DNA from: Paracyclopina nana
Lineage: Eukaryota; Arthropoda; Copepoda; Cyclopoida; Cyclopettidae
Length of the DNA: 64,000 nt
Direction of reading: 5' to 3'
NCBI GenBank assembly: GCA_019096065.1
Contig: JAGUCH010000003.1
Coordinates: forward strand, 8,060,001 to 8,124,000
Part shown: one piece after another, positions 31,301 to 43,397 of the stretch
Layout: each line of letters starts with the position of its first letter
How positions within the stretch are numbered: position 1 is the first letter of the stretch
Notes under the pieces: model-generated
The model's input: the letters and a program-made list of their open reading frames with translations, nothing else
Database searches by the model: none
Told to the model about the DNA's origin: nothing
Translations under genes and position numbers: made by a program

Positions 31301-34300
31301 CTTCAAGATTTGCTATAAAGATTTACAACGAGATCAATTGCTACTGCGACAATTTCCACTAGGAAATTTTTGAATGGAAAACACCCATTGTTTTTCATGA
31401 ATTGGTGTTGCGCTGATTTAGGGCGTGCCTGTTGCATTATGTTGCATGATATCTGTGCTGGACAGTGATTTAATTTTTATTACTATTATCTGACCTTGAC
31501 TGCTGACGGAAAAAAATCAAATCAGGATCTGGAAACAGGTTGATTCAAACTACTTGTTGTCCTTTTGGCTACAAATCCTGTTTGGCCAAAGGGTGCAAAA
31601 AATAGATTTTAGCAGGCTAAAAATAGAGCTTGCAATTGAGGTCTCCGATCAAAGGCTGAGGTTTGGCAGAACAGTAACCCTTTCTTGGGTGATGCATCAT
31701 CTGCCCGTCATGGTTAATAAATGGCCTCAAACATCCATCACCTATAAGGTCCATTTGGCTCAATGCAAGATTTATAAATGGCTTTTACCAAGGTGTGCTT
31801 GCAGCAACAAAGGCATTCACTCTGCAAGGTTGCAATGTAGTAGTGTATTAGGGCAATGAAGTGGAAGCAACACTCATTTTCTCTTTGATCAGCCCTTTTT
31901 TCAGCCCACCCGGATATAGAGAGCCCACACAAAAAAATACTACTAGTCACTTGAAAACTTGTTTTTTTTGTGGTTGAATGACAATGTGCCAAAGCAAAAC
32001 AGTTTATGTTGCTGTCAGCCATAAAGTAACATTTTGCGCGGGTTACTTTTTTATGGCTCTCTTCTTTGCGATATTTGAGACAGATCCACTTCCATAGAAA
32101 CCCATGAGTTGCTAAAAAATGATGGTTTGTTGCGTTTGCTCTTTTTTCTTCTTAATCACATTATAGAGATAGGAGTGGAAGGAAGTGTTCCCTCTGAGAT
32201 CCCCATGGTTAAATTGAAGCCCAGTGCATTCACGTCTCTCTCACTCTTTCCAATTAATGATATCGGCAATGCTGGATCAAAAGCTGGATTGCAATTGTGG
32301 CACTTTGCAAAGCCCTTCGTACCAGCAAACAAAAAGCTTTCAAAAGGTTTGCTAAAGCATTCCGTCTCACATTTCTATTGGAAAATTGCTTCAAGAAGTT
32401 TAATAGCATATGCCTTTTTTAGCTTGAAAACTACACTGTTTTCGGTGGAAAAATGCTCCTAGAAATGGAACTTTTTTAGCCTTCAAAGAATTTGTGGATG
32501 CCATTGATACAAACGAACTGTGGACCACTTTTATAGTTTGCTTTATGAAGTGCACTAATGTAACTTTATCATCACAGAAAGTCGCAAAAAAATTTCCCAG
32601 GCTTCACGTCATTCTCTTGAAAAAGGAAATAATTATAGAAGCTTCTTCTCGAATGAAGTATACTAGACATGTAGCACTGGCATTGTCTTAATTTGATAAC
32701 AAGAACGTGATTTTTGAGTGTACTCTCCAAGAAAATAGTTGATCTTAAACCAAGATCAACTCTGCTCAAAGCCAGCTGCAATTGATTAAATTGCCACTCA
32801 ATTTGGGGTCTTAGGACTCCAAGGTTCAACGGAATCGAGAAAATTGCTTTGTTTTTATCTGCGTTGTAGTACAACAAATAGCAGCTCCAAGTTGGACCCA
32901 AAAATGGGAATTTTCAAACTACTGCCTTTGCAGGCTAATTTTAGGGCTCCCCTTACGTATAGTGACATTTGCCCCTCAATAAAAAATTACGCCACTCGCA
33001 GCAATCAAACATTTGTCATGGTCTTCTATTCATAGATGCATATTATGAATGAGCTGTCACAAAAATAAACTGCGCATTATATTTTATGTAGAAGTAAAAC
33101 ATTCAGGATTACTGAATTTCGGTAAAAGTAATCTATTGAAAAAGCTCTTCCCACAACTTTTGAGCAAGTTGAAGCCACTTTGAAACGATCCTCTATTTCT
33201 CGTCGGAGGAAAAGAAGAAATTGAGTAGCAGCCAGTAATTGAAAATCTTCATCACAATTTCCCCTTTTCCCACTTTTCAATGAACTGTGGAGGCCTCCAC
33301 AGTGTGAGGTCAATGGAACCCCTGTGAACACTTTGATCCATTCCTTGTCAGATTTGTGCTCTTTTTTGACCCATCACATCAAGAAATTGTAGCAAACAAC
33401 ATTCCAAGTTGCTGCATAGCAGAACTAGGAGAAGCCTTTGGGCGATCAATTCTATTGTCAATGAACATAATGCCTCAACAGGGTTCATGTCATATTTTCT
33501 AGTAGGCGGTCATTAAACCTCGATAAACCTCAAAATGATGATGATCATCAGCCTGGATGGAATGTGCAGCAGATTTTAACAAGATTTTGCCACCGATAAC
33601 ATTCTCAAAGTGGAGGGGTGCCTTTTTATGGCTTTTTGCTTGAGCAAAATATTCTAGATACCCAGGGAAAAAAAGGAGTGGTGCGTGTATCTTTTTCTGG
33701 CTTTTTCGCTGAAGAATTGAACCCACTTGAGGTAACAAATGGTCATCATAGAAATGTCAAGAGCACGCAAAAGAGCGACTCCAACAAAAGAAACTGCCTC
33801 AATTCAAGCCTGCATTTAATGGAGCTTACAGAACATTGTTTCTCTTGCTTTTTTGCAGCGTACCAAATACTCGCACTTTTGAGCCGGCCTTTTCACCGGT
33901 GAGGCGACAGCTCAATAAAACCTGAGCAGTTTGACAAATGCTCCAATAATTACTGAGGCTGTTGCCAACTCATTTGAACTGAAGTAGCAACTTGCTACAG
34001 CATGCAGGGGAATTGATGATGATCTTGCAAGAGAGGTATGCTGTGACCCTCAGGTCAGAATCTAGTTGAAAAATGTTGGCAGATTGTCTCTGCTGCATGT
34101 TTTCCTAACCATCTTATGCCATGCTCCTACTACTACGCATAATAGAGGCAAACATCTTTGTTTCCAATTTTCTGGAATGCGAGCAGTGAACCATGCATGC
34201 GCAAATGATGGAGAGGACTTGGCAATCGATTGAGACACACATACTCACACACCTTGCAACTCCTAAGTGACAAAAGCTAAAGGGCCATTTATTGTAGTGC

Positions 34301-37300
34301 TGCTGCTGCTACCCAAGTGGGGTCAAAGTGCTTTGGATGCAGGTCTACTATATCCAAAGCACTTCTTGCCATCCTTTCGGTAAAGTAGCGAGTCACAAAT
34401 TGATGCATTTGTCCAACTGCTATTGCTTTTGTTCTAATACAGTAGAGTACATATCAGGAAAGCTTGACCTTTCTTGGCGACAAAGAAGCTTTCTTTCCTT
34501 ACAGCATTGTGTAGCACATGAAAAGTTATTGAAATGAAACCACCCAAGATTCACCTTGAAGCTGTGTTTACTCCATTGCAGCAAAGTGAATTATTGAAGT
34601 ACATTTTCTGTTGTTTGGTGGTCGATCTTCGCCACTTGAGACAACTTTTTGGTCTCGTATTCATGAGAGACCAATAATGATGATATGTGTGAGAAACTCG
34701 AGTTCCTTTTTACTGCGGCAACAAAAATAGTAATAATACTATAATGGAGGAAAATGTGTCCAGCTCCATACTTTAGCTGCATATTAGCGCAACCAGCTAG
34801 GCCTTGAAAAGCATCGTTGGCATATTTATTAATAGAACTATGAGTAATCCAGACATTCAGCACCAGGATATTGTGCACGCAATATTGAGCACAACTTGAT
34901 CTGAGCCAAGGATCTCATCAACATCGAATGAAATTGCTCGTGTGATGATGATGTTGAAGAAAAAATGGATTCACGGCCACCAAAAGCTCTGATCCGCGCA
35001 ATTTTTCCAATTTCGCACTTGACAAGCAGGACGTATTGCATCTTGTGGTTTTCTGCTAATTCTGGCATTTATTCAGCAATTTCAATAAGCACTTGATGGA
35101 TGATTTCTTCTCTCCAATTTCACAAGCATGTTGTTGTTGGAGCTGGCTCCGCTGCAAAATTAATTGTTTTCCATAGTTGGCAAAAACCGTGAAAATAGTT
35201 TTCAAGGAAAGTCTAGAGTGAAAATACATCAAAAGACTGCAAGTATTTGTAGTCTGAGGGCACCTGTTGTTACATCACATCTTACACTGCTTACATGTAT
35301 GGCCATTCAATCATGGCCTGGTGTGGCTACTTTTGATGTATCCCGACGTAATAATATATTCGGAATCCCATTTGGGCCCTGATTGATTAAACGGTCAGCG
35401 AGAGGATCTCTATTGTCATTTTCAGCAATAATACGACTGATCATCATTTGCTGATCAAGGTGAGCCACTCAGCTTGTAATGGAGATAATTTCTCCGGTCC
35501 CTTTTGTCAAGCCATGCTTGCTCATCCCAAGGCCATTTTGGTCACATTTCAAGATTTCGTTGATGCGTTTAGTCCCTAGTTTCTACTGACTGCAGAAACA
35601 TATAGTATAGTTCCTGAAGAAGAAATACGGTGCGGTAACAATTCTCCCAATAGGCTCTTTCAAGGGTGAGATTATCAACACTAACTACAGGGTCAGGCAA
35701 ATGCAGAGTATCCTACTTAGCTTGGAGTTGTTGGCGTTATAGCAAAGGACCCTGCTCCGTAAGACCATATTGATACTTGCAAAGGAAACGGCAACATTTT
35801 ACGCCTCGTTGACGCCATATCTTGTTCATACTATGAAATTTGATCTTACGAAGATGATGTCGCAAAGCATAATTGTATTTCCATGTGTTATAGTTATTTT
35901 CCTTGAAGCGCTTTTTCGAGCTGATGTAGCCGTTTATTAGGTCTACTCTAGTCAAAACAGTTGGAGGTTTTATATTTGGATTGTCATTAAAGTAGCATTT
36001 GAAGATGTTTTTGCCTCGATGGTGAGCTAACGTCAAAAACAACGAAATGAAGTTGAATTATTTGAACGTTTTTCGACATTTCATTCTACAAATGATGAAT
36101 GGCCAATTTTCGGTAGAAGAGGAATTTGATCATCATCAAAAAGGAGAATGATCCGAAATGGCAGATTCCTCGTGAGAAAATTAGCAACTGATGAGCACTG
36201 TGAGAAAAACCAGCCCCAAACCAACGTGTTTTCGTTTCCATTTGGCGAAGACAGGCTTTGTTCAGTTTTTTTGAGGTTTTCAGATTTCCTTTCAAACTCA
36301 CAGACTTATTCCTTATAGCTTTGTAATAGGAATATCCATTTGATCTGATTGCTTAGATCACGAAGACATCAGTCAAACATTTTTTTTACATTATCCTGTG
36401 AGAAATGTTCACCGAGGGGCATTTTTCAAAAATACTAAGTGCAAAAATCCATTTAAATAGAGTTGTTGTATATTTTGTTATTTATGGGAGCCTAGTATTT
36501 TAAGCATAATTTTGCCATCATTTTAGCGCCCAATATTTGACTCCTTTTTTGCCTCGTTGTGACATCTTGCACTCTAACTTGAAAAAAATATGGTGTGCTA
36601 GTGCCAAAAGCAGCCCTCCCCTGAGAGCCAATAGAATTAGCATAAATCTTATCTCGGTGTTGCTTCTTACATGATATACCAAATTGTGTCCCACACTGTG
36701 CGCGCGGCATTTCCCAGACTTTCGGATAGCTATAAAATTTAGCATCGTCGTCCTAATAAAAATTATGAATCCTTCCTTCCGTGGTTCTCACACTCGCCAG
36801 CGTCGTCAGATTTCAGGATTCTTTTCGTAATTGTTTGTTCAGTATAGTTGACGACTCTGAGAACATGTGCTAACAGTAGTGAAGTAGTGTGTTGGTTTGC
36901 TGAATAAAAGTGCCAGAAAAAAAGACACGACATGGATGCAATTAAAGCTCCTAATTCGCCACCTGTCAGCCTAATGGGCTTCAAATTCAAAGTAAGTTGA
37001 CTGACAGCTATGGCAAAATGAATAAATGCATCACTCCTTGTGATACGAAAAAAATGCACACACACGTGCAGATAACTCGATTGAATTAAGGAGAATTTGA
37101 AAATGCCAGGAATACCGTTCTATAGCGTTTGTTTTGAAGTTCTAATAGGAGAGTGACAGTTAATTTTTTGCGAATCTATCGAGGAAATGCGAGGGCGTGT
37201 CTCCTTATACAGAACTTGCCTTCTTGAGAGTTGTTTTAGGGTGGTATGCATATCTGCTAGAATGTGACAAAGATTAGCCGTTCGAAGGTTTCTTCAGGTC

Positions 37301-37401
37301 TCTAATTACTTAAGGCAAACTGTTTTTTCTCACACACAGAGCCCAGGCAGCTTATAAATGATTATAATCATAGCTAATAGATTTTTTCCACTTTTTTGCA
37401 G
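28341..37401. other. Nine-kilobase stretch without supported genes
   Basis: Contains only short open frames with no recognisable protein features, and a (CAT)n microsatellite at about 29376-29392. If the CpG island at 28 kb is the first exon of the downstream gene, this whole stretch is its first intron. The sequence ends in a good polypyrimidine tract and acceptor (TTTTTTCCACTTTTTTGCAG, ending at 37401). Confidence 0.4.
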
Positions 37402-40400
37402 ACAGTTGGATTCGATTGCCCTGCACAGCAAAATAAGGGCACTTGCACCGAAGAAGTGTACGAGTCTGACGACGAGGATTCCAGCTGCTCAGAGGGTTTT
37501 TATACCTACCCAGTAACGAAGGTTACATCAGGTTGCCACTTGTGCTATCACAACGTGGCAGTAACCCCCTTGACCCAACTAGGATCGGGCTACTTCGGGT
37601 CAAGACACACACACAACCCTTTGGCTACCATCATGGCGGAAAATGATGAGAAGCAGCGTCTTCAGCAGACAGATTCAATTTCCAGTGACAGCACAGTGGC
37701 CCCTGGGGGTCATGAGAACAAAGCTTATGATCCTGATGACTCGGGCTCTTCGCTGGCTTCTTCGCCAAGCCCAATTATTGGGAGCAAAAAGGAAGCTGGT
37801 GGGTCGGACATTGCAGTCAACATGGAGATGGCTGACTTGACGCCACCCCAACAGCCCAAAATCATCGGCAATGACAAAATTCATCCGAAAGACTTTTACG
37901 TGTCTGTCAACGAGCACAAGAAGGGCATTAGGTATGGAATAACTCGATTCCACTTAAGTGGCTTCCTGCTGAAATTGGAGGCTGCAAAAATGTAATTTTG
38001 TTAGAGCTATGGCAACTTGAGCTCTTTCGAGAATTGCCATGATTTTGCCAGGCAGCTGCATGCTATATTTTTATTTCGGCTTTCATCTTCTGAAATTCAT
38101 GGCGATCGAGCCGCCTCAACTCGACGTAAAAGCCCGCTTTTATTGACCCGAATCATAAAAATATGTGTATGCTGTTTCAGGAGTGAGAAACTGTATGTGA
38201 CCAAAGACAATCGTGAGACGCAGAGGAACAATTGCAGAACAGTGGTTTGCATTTCGGTGGTTGTTTTGTTTCTGGCTGCTGCCATCGCAGTAGCCACACT
38301 TATTGGGGGTAATAAATGGCCCAACAGCAATATGGAAAACGTGTGTGACCCTAATACATATTCTCTTTTACAGTGGGCGTTATTGATCCAATGCAACGAA
38401 ACGTTGCTACTTCAACGTCAGTAGCACAAGGCATCAAAGACGGCAGATCCAGAGAAATCGATGAAAATATTCCCATCACTGAAGGCGTGATCGGAAAGTC
38501 TGCTACCACCCAGGATAATTCACTGAATAAGCCGTTTGAAGAAATCCTCGAGGCTCCACTGTGGGCTGTTCCCAATGCCTATGAGGGCAACTTTAAAATC
38601 ACCAACCTGGCTTGGGATGACAGGCTGGCCAACGTGGAGTCAGAAATGTTCAAGGACCTGGCTGGCAAGCTGGAAATTGGCCTGGAAGAGGCCATGATTA
38701 CCAACAACATGAGAGAAGATGGCGTTTTCCACATCAAAATTACGCATTTTGAGTCTGGCAGTGTGGTTGTTAACTACAGGCTCTCCTGGATGGCCAAAAA
38801 CGACCCCACCTATGCAGTGTCCAGGGATGCTCTCATGAGACAATTTTCCAGGGAATTGAACTTCGAGGACAACATCTTGGCTGGAATTTACCTAATCGAC
38901 GACCAGTCCCTGGCACTGAGATGTAATTTCTATCATACAAATCATGATCCAAAAGGAAACTTTTTTCTGATGATCTTTTTTTTGCTTACACAGACCTGGA
39001 TGATGACTGTCGAGAAATGATGTGTGGAGGAAGTTGTCGTTATGACTATGTTTATAACGAGTTTTCCTGCACTTGTCCCGAGAATACTTATCTCAATGAT
39101 GATGGTAGCTCTTGTGTTCTGTTTGAGGAGAATGGCTATACCATCAACAGTAAGTCTGAGCTGGCCTCTCATATGACCTTCAAACAACAAAGGATTAATT
39201 CCTATTTTATTCTTGTAGCCAAAGAAGCCACTGCTTCTACCACAACAACTACTGAGATACCATCTACAACCACCACAACTACTGAGCCAACAGCATCAGC
39301 TGAGCCTACATTCACAACTACTGAGATCACAACAACCACAACTGAGTCTACCACTACTACTGAGATGATCATCACCTCAGCTGAAACCACTACTGAGATC
39401 CCAGCTACCATCATTCTAGCTGAGATTGTGGCCACTTCTGAGATTCCTGAGACAACCACAGCTGAAGAAGAGCCAGTTATCACAACTGAGAAAGTAGCTG
39501 ATATTTTTATTGCCCCCACTGTGGTTACAACCACAGAGGAAGCTATTGAATTAGAGGAGACCACAATTGTGCCAGAGATGGCGATTGAGGCTCGAACTGA
39601 GTCATTTGAAGAAGAAGCTGAACTCTTTGAGGAAGTCACTGAGCCTGAAATCTTTGAGAAAGTCACTACTGAACCTGAGATCATTGAGGAAGTTACTGAA
39701 CCGACTGTGGAAGAAGAGTCAAGTTCAATCATGCCCAGCACAAGCACAATTTCAAGCCCTTCAACAACTCCACTTGCTGAAAAAGAAATAGAGCAAACTA
39801 CAGCTCCTATTTCATATGAAGAAGAAGAAGAATCTGCAACATCAAATGCTACTATTGTCAACAATGATGACCTTGTTGAAGAAGTCGACGACAGTAGCTC
39901 AAATAATTTAGATATTGCTGAGGAGCCCACTACTGAAGAGGCTTACGTGGAGACCACTGAGGAGTTGGCACCAGTGACAAGTACTTCATTCATTGACATT
40001 TCCATCCCAATGAACCTCACGGATGACAAGACAACCGAGGAGCTTGAGGATCACCTTGAATCTCTGATCTCCAAAATTGTCACAGAAATGACCACCATCA
40101 AACCAGAAGATGAAGAAGAAACCACTCAGCCGATAATCATCTCAACGGAAGAATTGGTAGAAGAGGACAGCTTGGAGTCCACCACTTTCAAGGTGAAGAT
40201 CCCCACCATTCCAGCTGATTTGGATGCTGAAGAGCTCGAGGAGAAATTGAAGGAGCTCGTGGCCTCTGTCACTGAGCAACTCGAAGAAGGATCAACCGAG
40301 CTCATTGGTGAAATTGATGACTCTACAACTCCCATCATCAAGAATGAGGTAGAAACCACTACGACTGCGGATTTTACCACGACTACTTCAAGAATTTCCG

Positions 40401-42292
40401 GCGTGCTTCCAAGAAGGCTCGACATTGACAGCAATGAAAGCAGTAACTCGGTTAGCCCGAAATGCTCCAGCTCCGCTCAGTTCCAGTGTGGCAATGGGGA
40501 TTGCATTGAACGCACTCAACGGTGTGATACAATTTTCGATTGTGTTGACAGCTCCGACGAGAAAAACTGCGAGCTAATCACTTGCCCAGCCGATTGGCAC
40601 GAATGCTCCGGAATGCCTGGAATGTGCATCCCCAGCTCTCAAACGTGCGATGGGTTCGTTGATTGTCTCCAAGGAGATGATGAAGCCAATTGCTCGATTG
40701 ACAAGTGTCAAGGTGCAGACCAGTACTTTTGCTCGGCTGACAGCCGATGCATCCAGACCACACAGCTCTGCAATGGCATCGATGACTGCAGCTCTGGCCA
40801 GGACGAGCTCAATTGCGAGTGCACTGAGGGTCAATTCCAATGCACGCTTGGGGGAGGATGCATCATGTCCAGCAAAGTGTGTGATGGTCAATTTGACTGT
40901 CCTGATCAATCAGACGAGTGGAACTGCTTCATCTCCAGTGAAAACGGAGCTTTGAGAGCCAGGTATGAAACTTACCCAAAATTAGTAAATGTGTTCATAA
41001 GTTATATTCTGATTATGCAGGCTGCAAGCCAATCTGTATGGACCAGTGTGTGCCAGCTCGTGGACTGACGAGTGGAGTGACCAGGTGTGCCTCCAAATGA
41101 ACACTTTGGGCCTCAACGAGGACTCCCCATACAACACTAGCCTGGATAGCTCTGAATTTTTCCTCTTGAATTCGTCTCTGAGTGTTGATGATGTGTTGTT
41201 CACCCAGGCAGCCAGGTCTTATTACCAAGAGTCTTGTGAAGAGGCTGTCAACTTCAACTGCCTGTCATTTGGTAAATAGGCGAAATTAATGCCATGTTTT
41301 TTCATTAACGTCCAACTTTTCTCTCATCTTCTTCGACACGTTATAGAATGTGGCAAGTGGCCGTTGAGCCATAATTTGACCTCCAAATTGGCTGGTGAAG
41401 CAGTGAGCAGTGAGGACCTGACAGAAGAAAGGTGGCCCTCACTGGCTTACATGATCCATGTAAAGGACAAATCGACCTGCACAGCGTCCATAATTGGACC
41501 CAGATGGCTGATCACTGCTTATAGTTGCTTGCTACAAAGGTAATTTTTCTTCCCTACGTTTGCGTAACTGAGCTGAATTTTTCCTTATCCTAGTGATTTT
41601 GATCCGTTCAATTGGGCTGTCGTGGGAGGCCCTGGAGGATCCTTTGGTCCGGAAAGAACGCAAATCAAAGCTGTCAATCGGATCGTTCGCCATCCTCAGT
41701 CGTCCAAAATTCGAGGATTCTCCCACAACGATATAGCTTTGGTGGAGCTGACAGAAAGCTTCACCTTTGACGAATTCGTGCAGCCCATTTGCATTGGCAA
41801 CAAAGAGCCTTCCCAAGGGGATATGTGCATCACTGCGGGATGGTCTGATGGCCAAACTCAGGGTGAGTTGATCGTATTTATGTTATATAACAGCAGTTAG
41901 TAAAGTGTCACTTTGCATAGGCGTGAGTTTTTACCAGTATTTGGAGCACGTGCCTGTCCCCTATGTGGAACGGGATGAATGCAACTCAACTGCACATTAC
42001 AATGGGCATTTGTCGAGCACTGATTTGTGCACTGGATCCAGAGTGGACAGTCCAAGCTGCAAGGTAATGAATAGTAGTGTGTCAATAGATAAATGGTTAA
42101 TTATCACATTTTTATGCATAGTCTGACAATGGAGCACCCTTGATGTGCTTGGATGCTGATGGCTCATGGAAGTTAACTGGAACTTTAAGCCGAGAAGGAG
42201 AATGTTTATCCCGAAGTCACCCCGATGTATTCTCTTCCATTGTCGCACTGGGAGATTGGATTTCTAAAACAACTGGTCGAAGACCCTATTAA
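37402..42292 (+). CDS. Type II membrane SEA-LDLa-SRCR protein with inactive serine-protease domain (corin/enteropeptidase-like)
   Basis: Exons 37402-37931, 38181-38308, 38374-38922, 38994-39149, 39219-40962, 41021-41271, 41347-41539, 41594-41862, 41921-42063, 42122-42292. First ATG is 37633 (1300 residues); the frame stays open 77 codons upstream to the splice site, so the protein may start earlier. Numbering from ATG 37633: acidic cytoplasmic part, TM about 120-142, SEA domain with GSVVV at 271-275, a six-Cys EGF-like module, a Thr/Glu-rich stalk (about 379-790), four LDLa repeats (about 793-950), SRCR, then an S1-like domain. That domain keeps Asp1153 (HNDIAL) but has Tyr1101 for catalytic His (ITAYSC) and Asn1247 for catalytic Ser (SDNGAP). 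The activation site is KLAGE rather than RIVGG, and the S1-pocket position is Pro. It should be proteolytically dead, probably a surface receptor or scaffold. No frizzled domain is present, unlike vertebrate corin. Confidence 0.88.
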
Positions 42293-42498
42293 TTAATGTT
42301 GGATAAATACTTGCAAAAAAAGCTACAGATCTTTTTTTCAACAAAATCGAAGAATTTGCCGCAATTACAGGACAGGCTGTGATACTCTACTACTATAAAA
42401 ATAACTCTTGTAAGCAAGAAGATTTTGCCCTTTTTTGTGTTTCGACATCCTTTGACTACTGCAACTACGTACTATATACTATTGTGTACAGATTGAGC

Positions 42499-42504
42499 AA
42501 TAAA
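42499..42504 (+). terminator. Polyadenylation signal of the pseudoprotease gene
   Basis: AATAAA in GAGCAATAAAGTATAC, 207 nt downstream of the stop codon. It is the first canonical signal after the coding region and gives an ordinary 3'UTR length. Confidence 0.6.
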
Positions 42505-43397
42505 GTATACACAATTTACTCGTTCGCGTTTGCTTATCAGGCCAGATCAACAAACTGTTGTCATTCAGGAAATTTCCTTCCTCGCTGATTGCGACTGAAG
42601 AGAGAGATTCTGATGACAGTCAACATCTCATTACGTTATACATAAGCTGATACTAAAATCCTCAAAAGGTTCCAATTTTGGCTGACCGTGTAATGAAGAC
42701 TACAATGCATGCAAATACTGAAGTAGCAGGTACAAAGTGCTTTAAGCTTTGATAATTGCAATTTTCAAAGCGCACTTTGTATGAGGGTTTTCTCATAAGG
42801 TAAATTCTAACAATGCTATAAGGATACACATGTGGGTAATTTGGCCGCCTTTATAATAATAGTTAATTTTCGCATGAATGCACTTGGATTATGCAAGTTT
42901 GCCCAATCCATAAGCTTTCATCGATTGAAAAAAGCTAGCATGCAAAGAATCGAGCAAAATTAGATTTTGTAAAGAAATTCCTTTCATCTGAAAAATATAA
43001 GAAGAACTACATGTTAGCTCGTAAGTAAATTATTTATAGAGAGGTTGCGCGAAACCGCATTATTTTTTCCGTTAAATCACAGTAAACAAATACTCCCCTT
43101 TGCGTGCAGGCGGGCCGGCCGCTCCGGCCGAGTAAGGCTGGCAAGCAGAGCGGGCCGGCTCGACAGCTGTTGTTTTTGTGCTCCTGCTTCGATTGCGGCC
43201 CCTCCTTCTTCGCTGCTTCGTCTCCGAGAGGAGCAGCAACTGCAACGACGAAAACGACGAAGACGACGAAGGCGCGGGCGCGGCCTCAGTTTGGAGAAGT
43301 TCAACTGCGAAAAATCATCAGCAGAAGCAGCAGCTAACTTGTCAAGAGAATTCGAGTGAAATAGCCAACCATGATGGCTACTGAATAATAGTGCGTG
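42505..43397 (+). promoter_or_regulatory. Spacer, then CpG-rich PACS promoter and leader
   Basis: 42505-43080 is AT-rich with nothing recognised. From about 43108 to 43335 composition switches sharply to CpG-rich (CGGGCCGGCCGCTCCGGCCG, and an ACGACGAA repeat at 43245-43271). This is most likely the promoter and 5' leader of the PACS gene. An in-frame TAG at 43389-43391, nine bases before ATG 43398, shows that coding does not extend further upstream. Arginine-rich open frames here are products of composition, not genes. Confidence 0.55.
43371..43388 (+). CDS. Five-codon upstream ORF in the PACS leader
   Basis: Two adjacent ATGs in strong context (AACCATGATGG) encode M-M-A-T-E then TAA. The stop lies nine bases before the PACS start ATG at 43398. 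Translation would need leaky scanning or reinitiation to reach the main frame, so the uORF probably lowers PACS translation. The leader is assumed to be continuous here. Confidence 0.5.
   Translation: MMATE

Noticed and set aside
39202-39930. Minus-strand open frame of 242 codons, Ser/Val-rich
   Set aside because: It is the antisense of the Thr/Glu-rich stalk exon; the composition follows from ACN/GAN codons and there is no independent support.
43077-43359. Arg/Ala-rich frames on both strands
   Set aside because: They arise from the GC-rich PACS leader; an in-frame stop and a uORF separate them from the real start.
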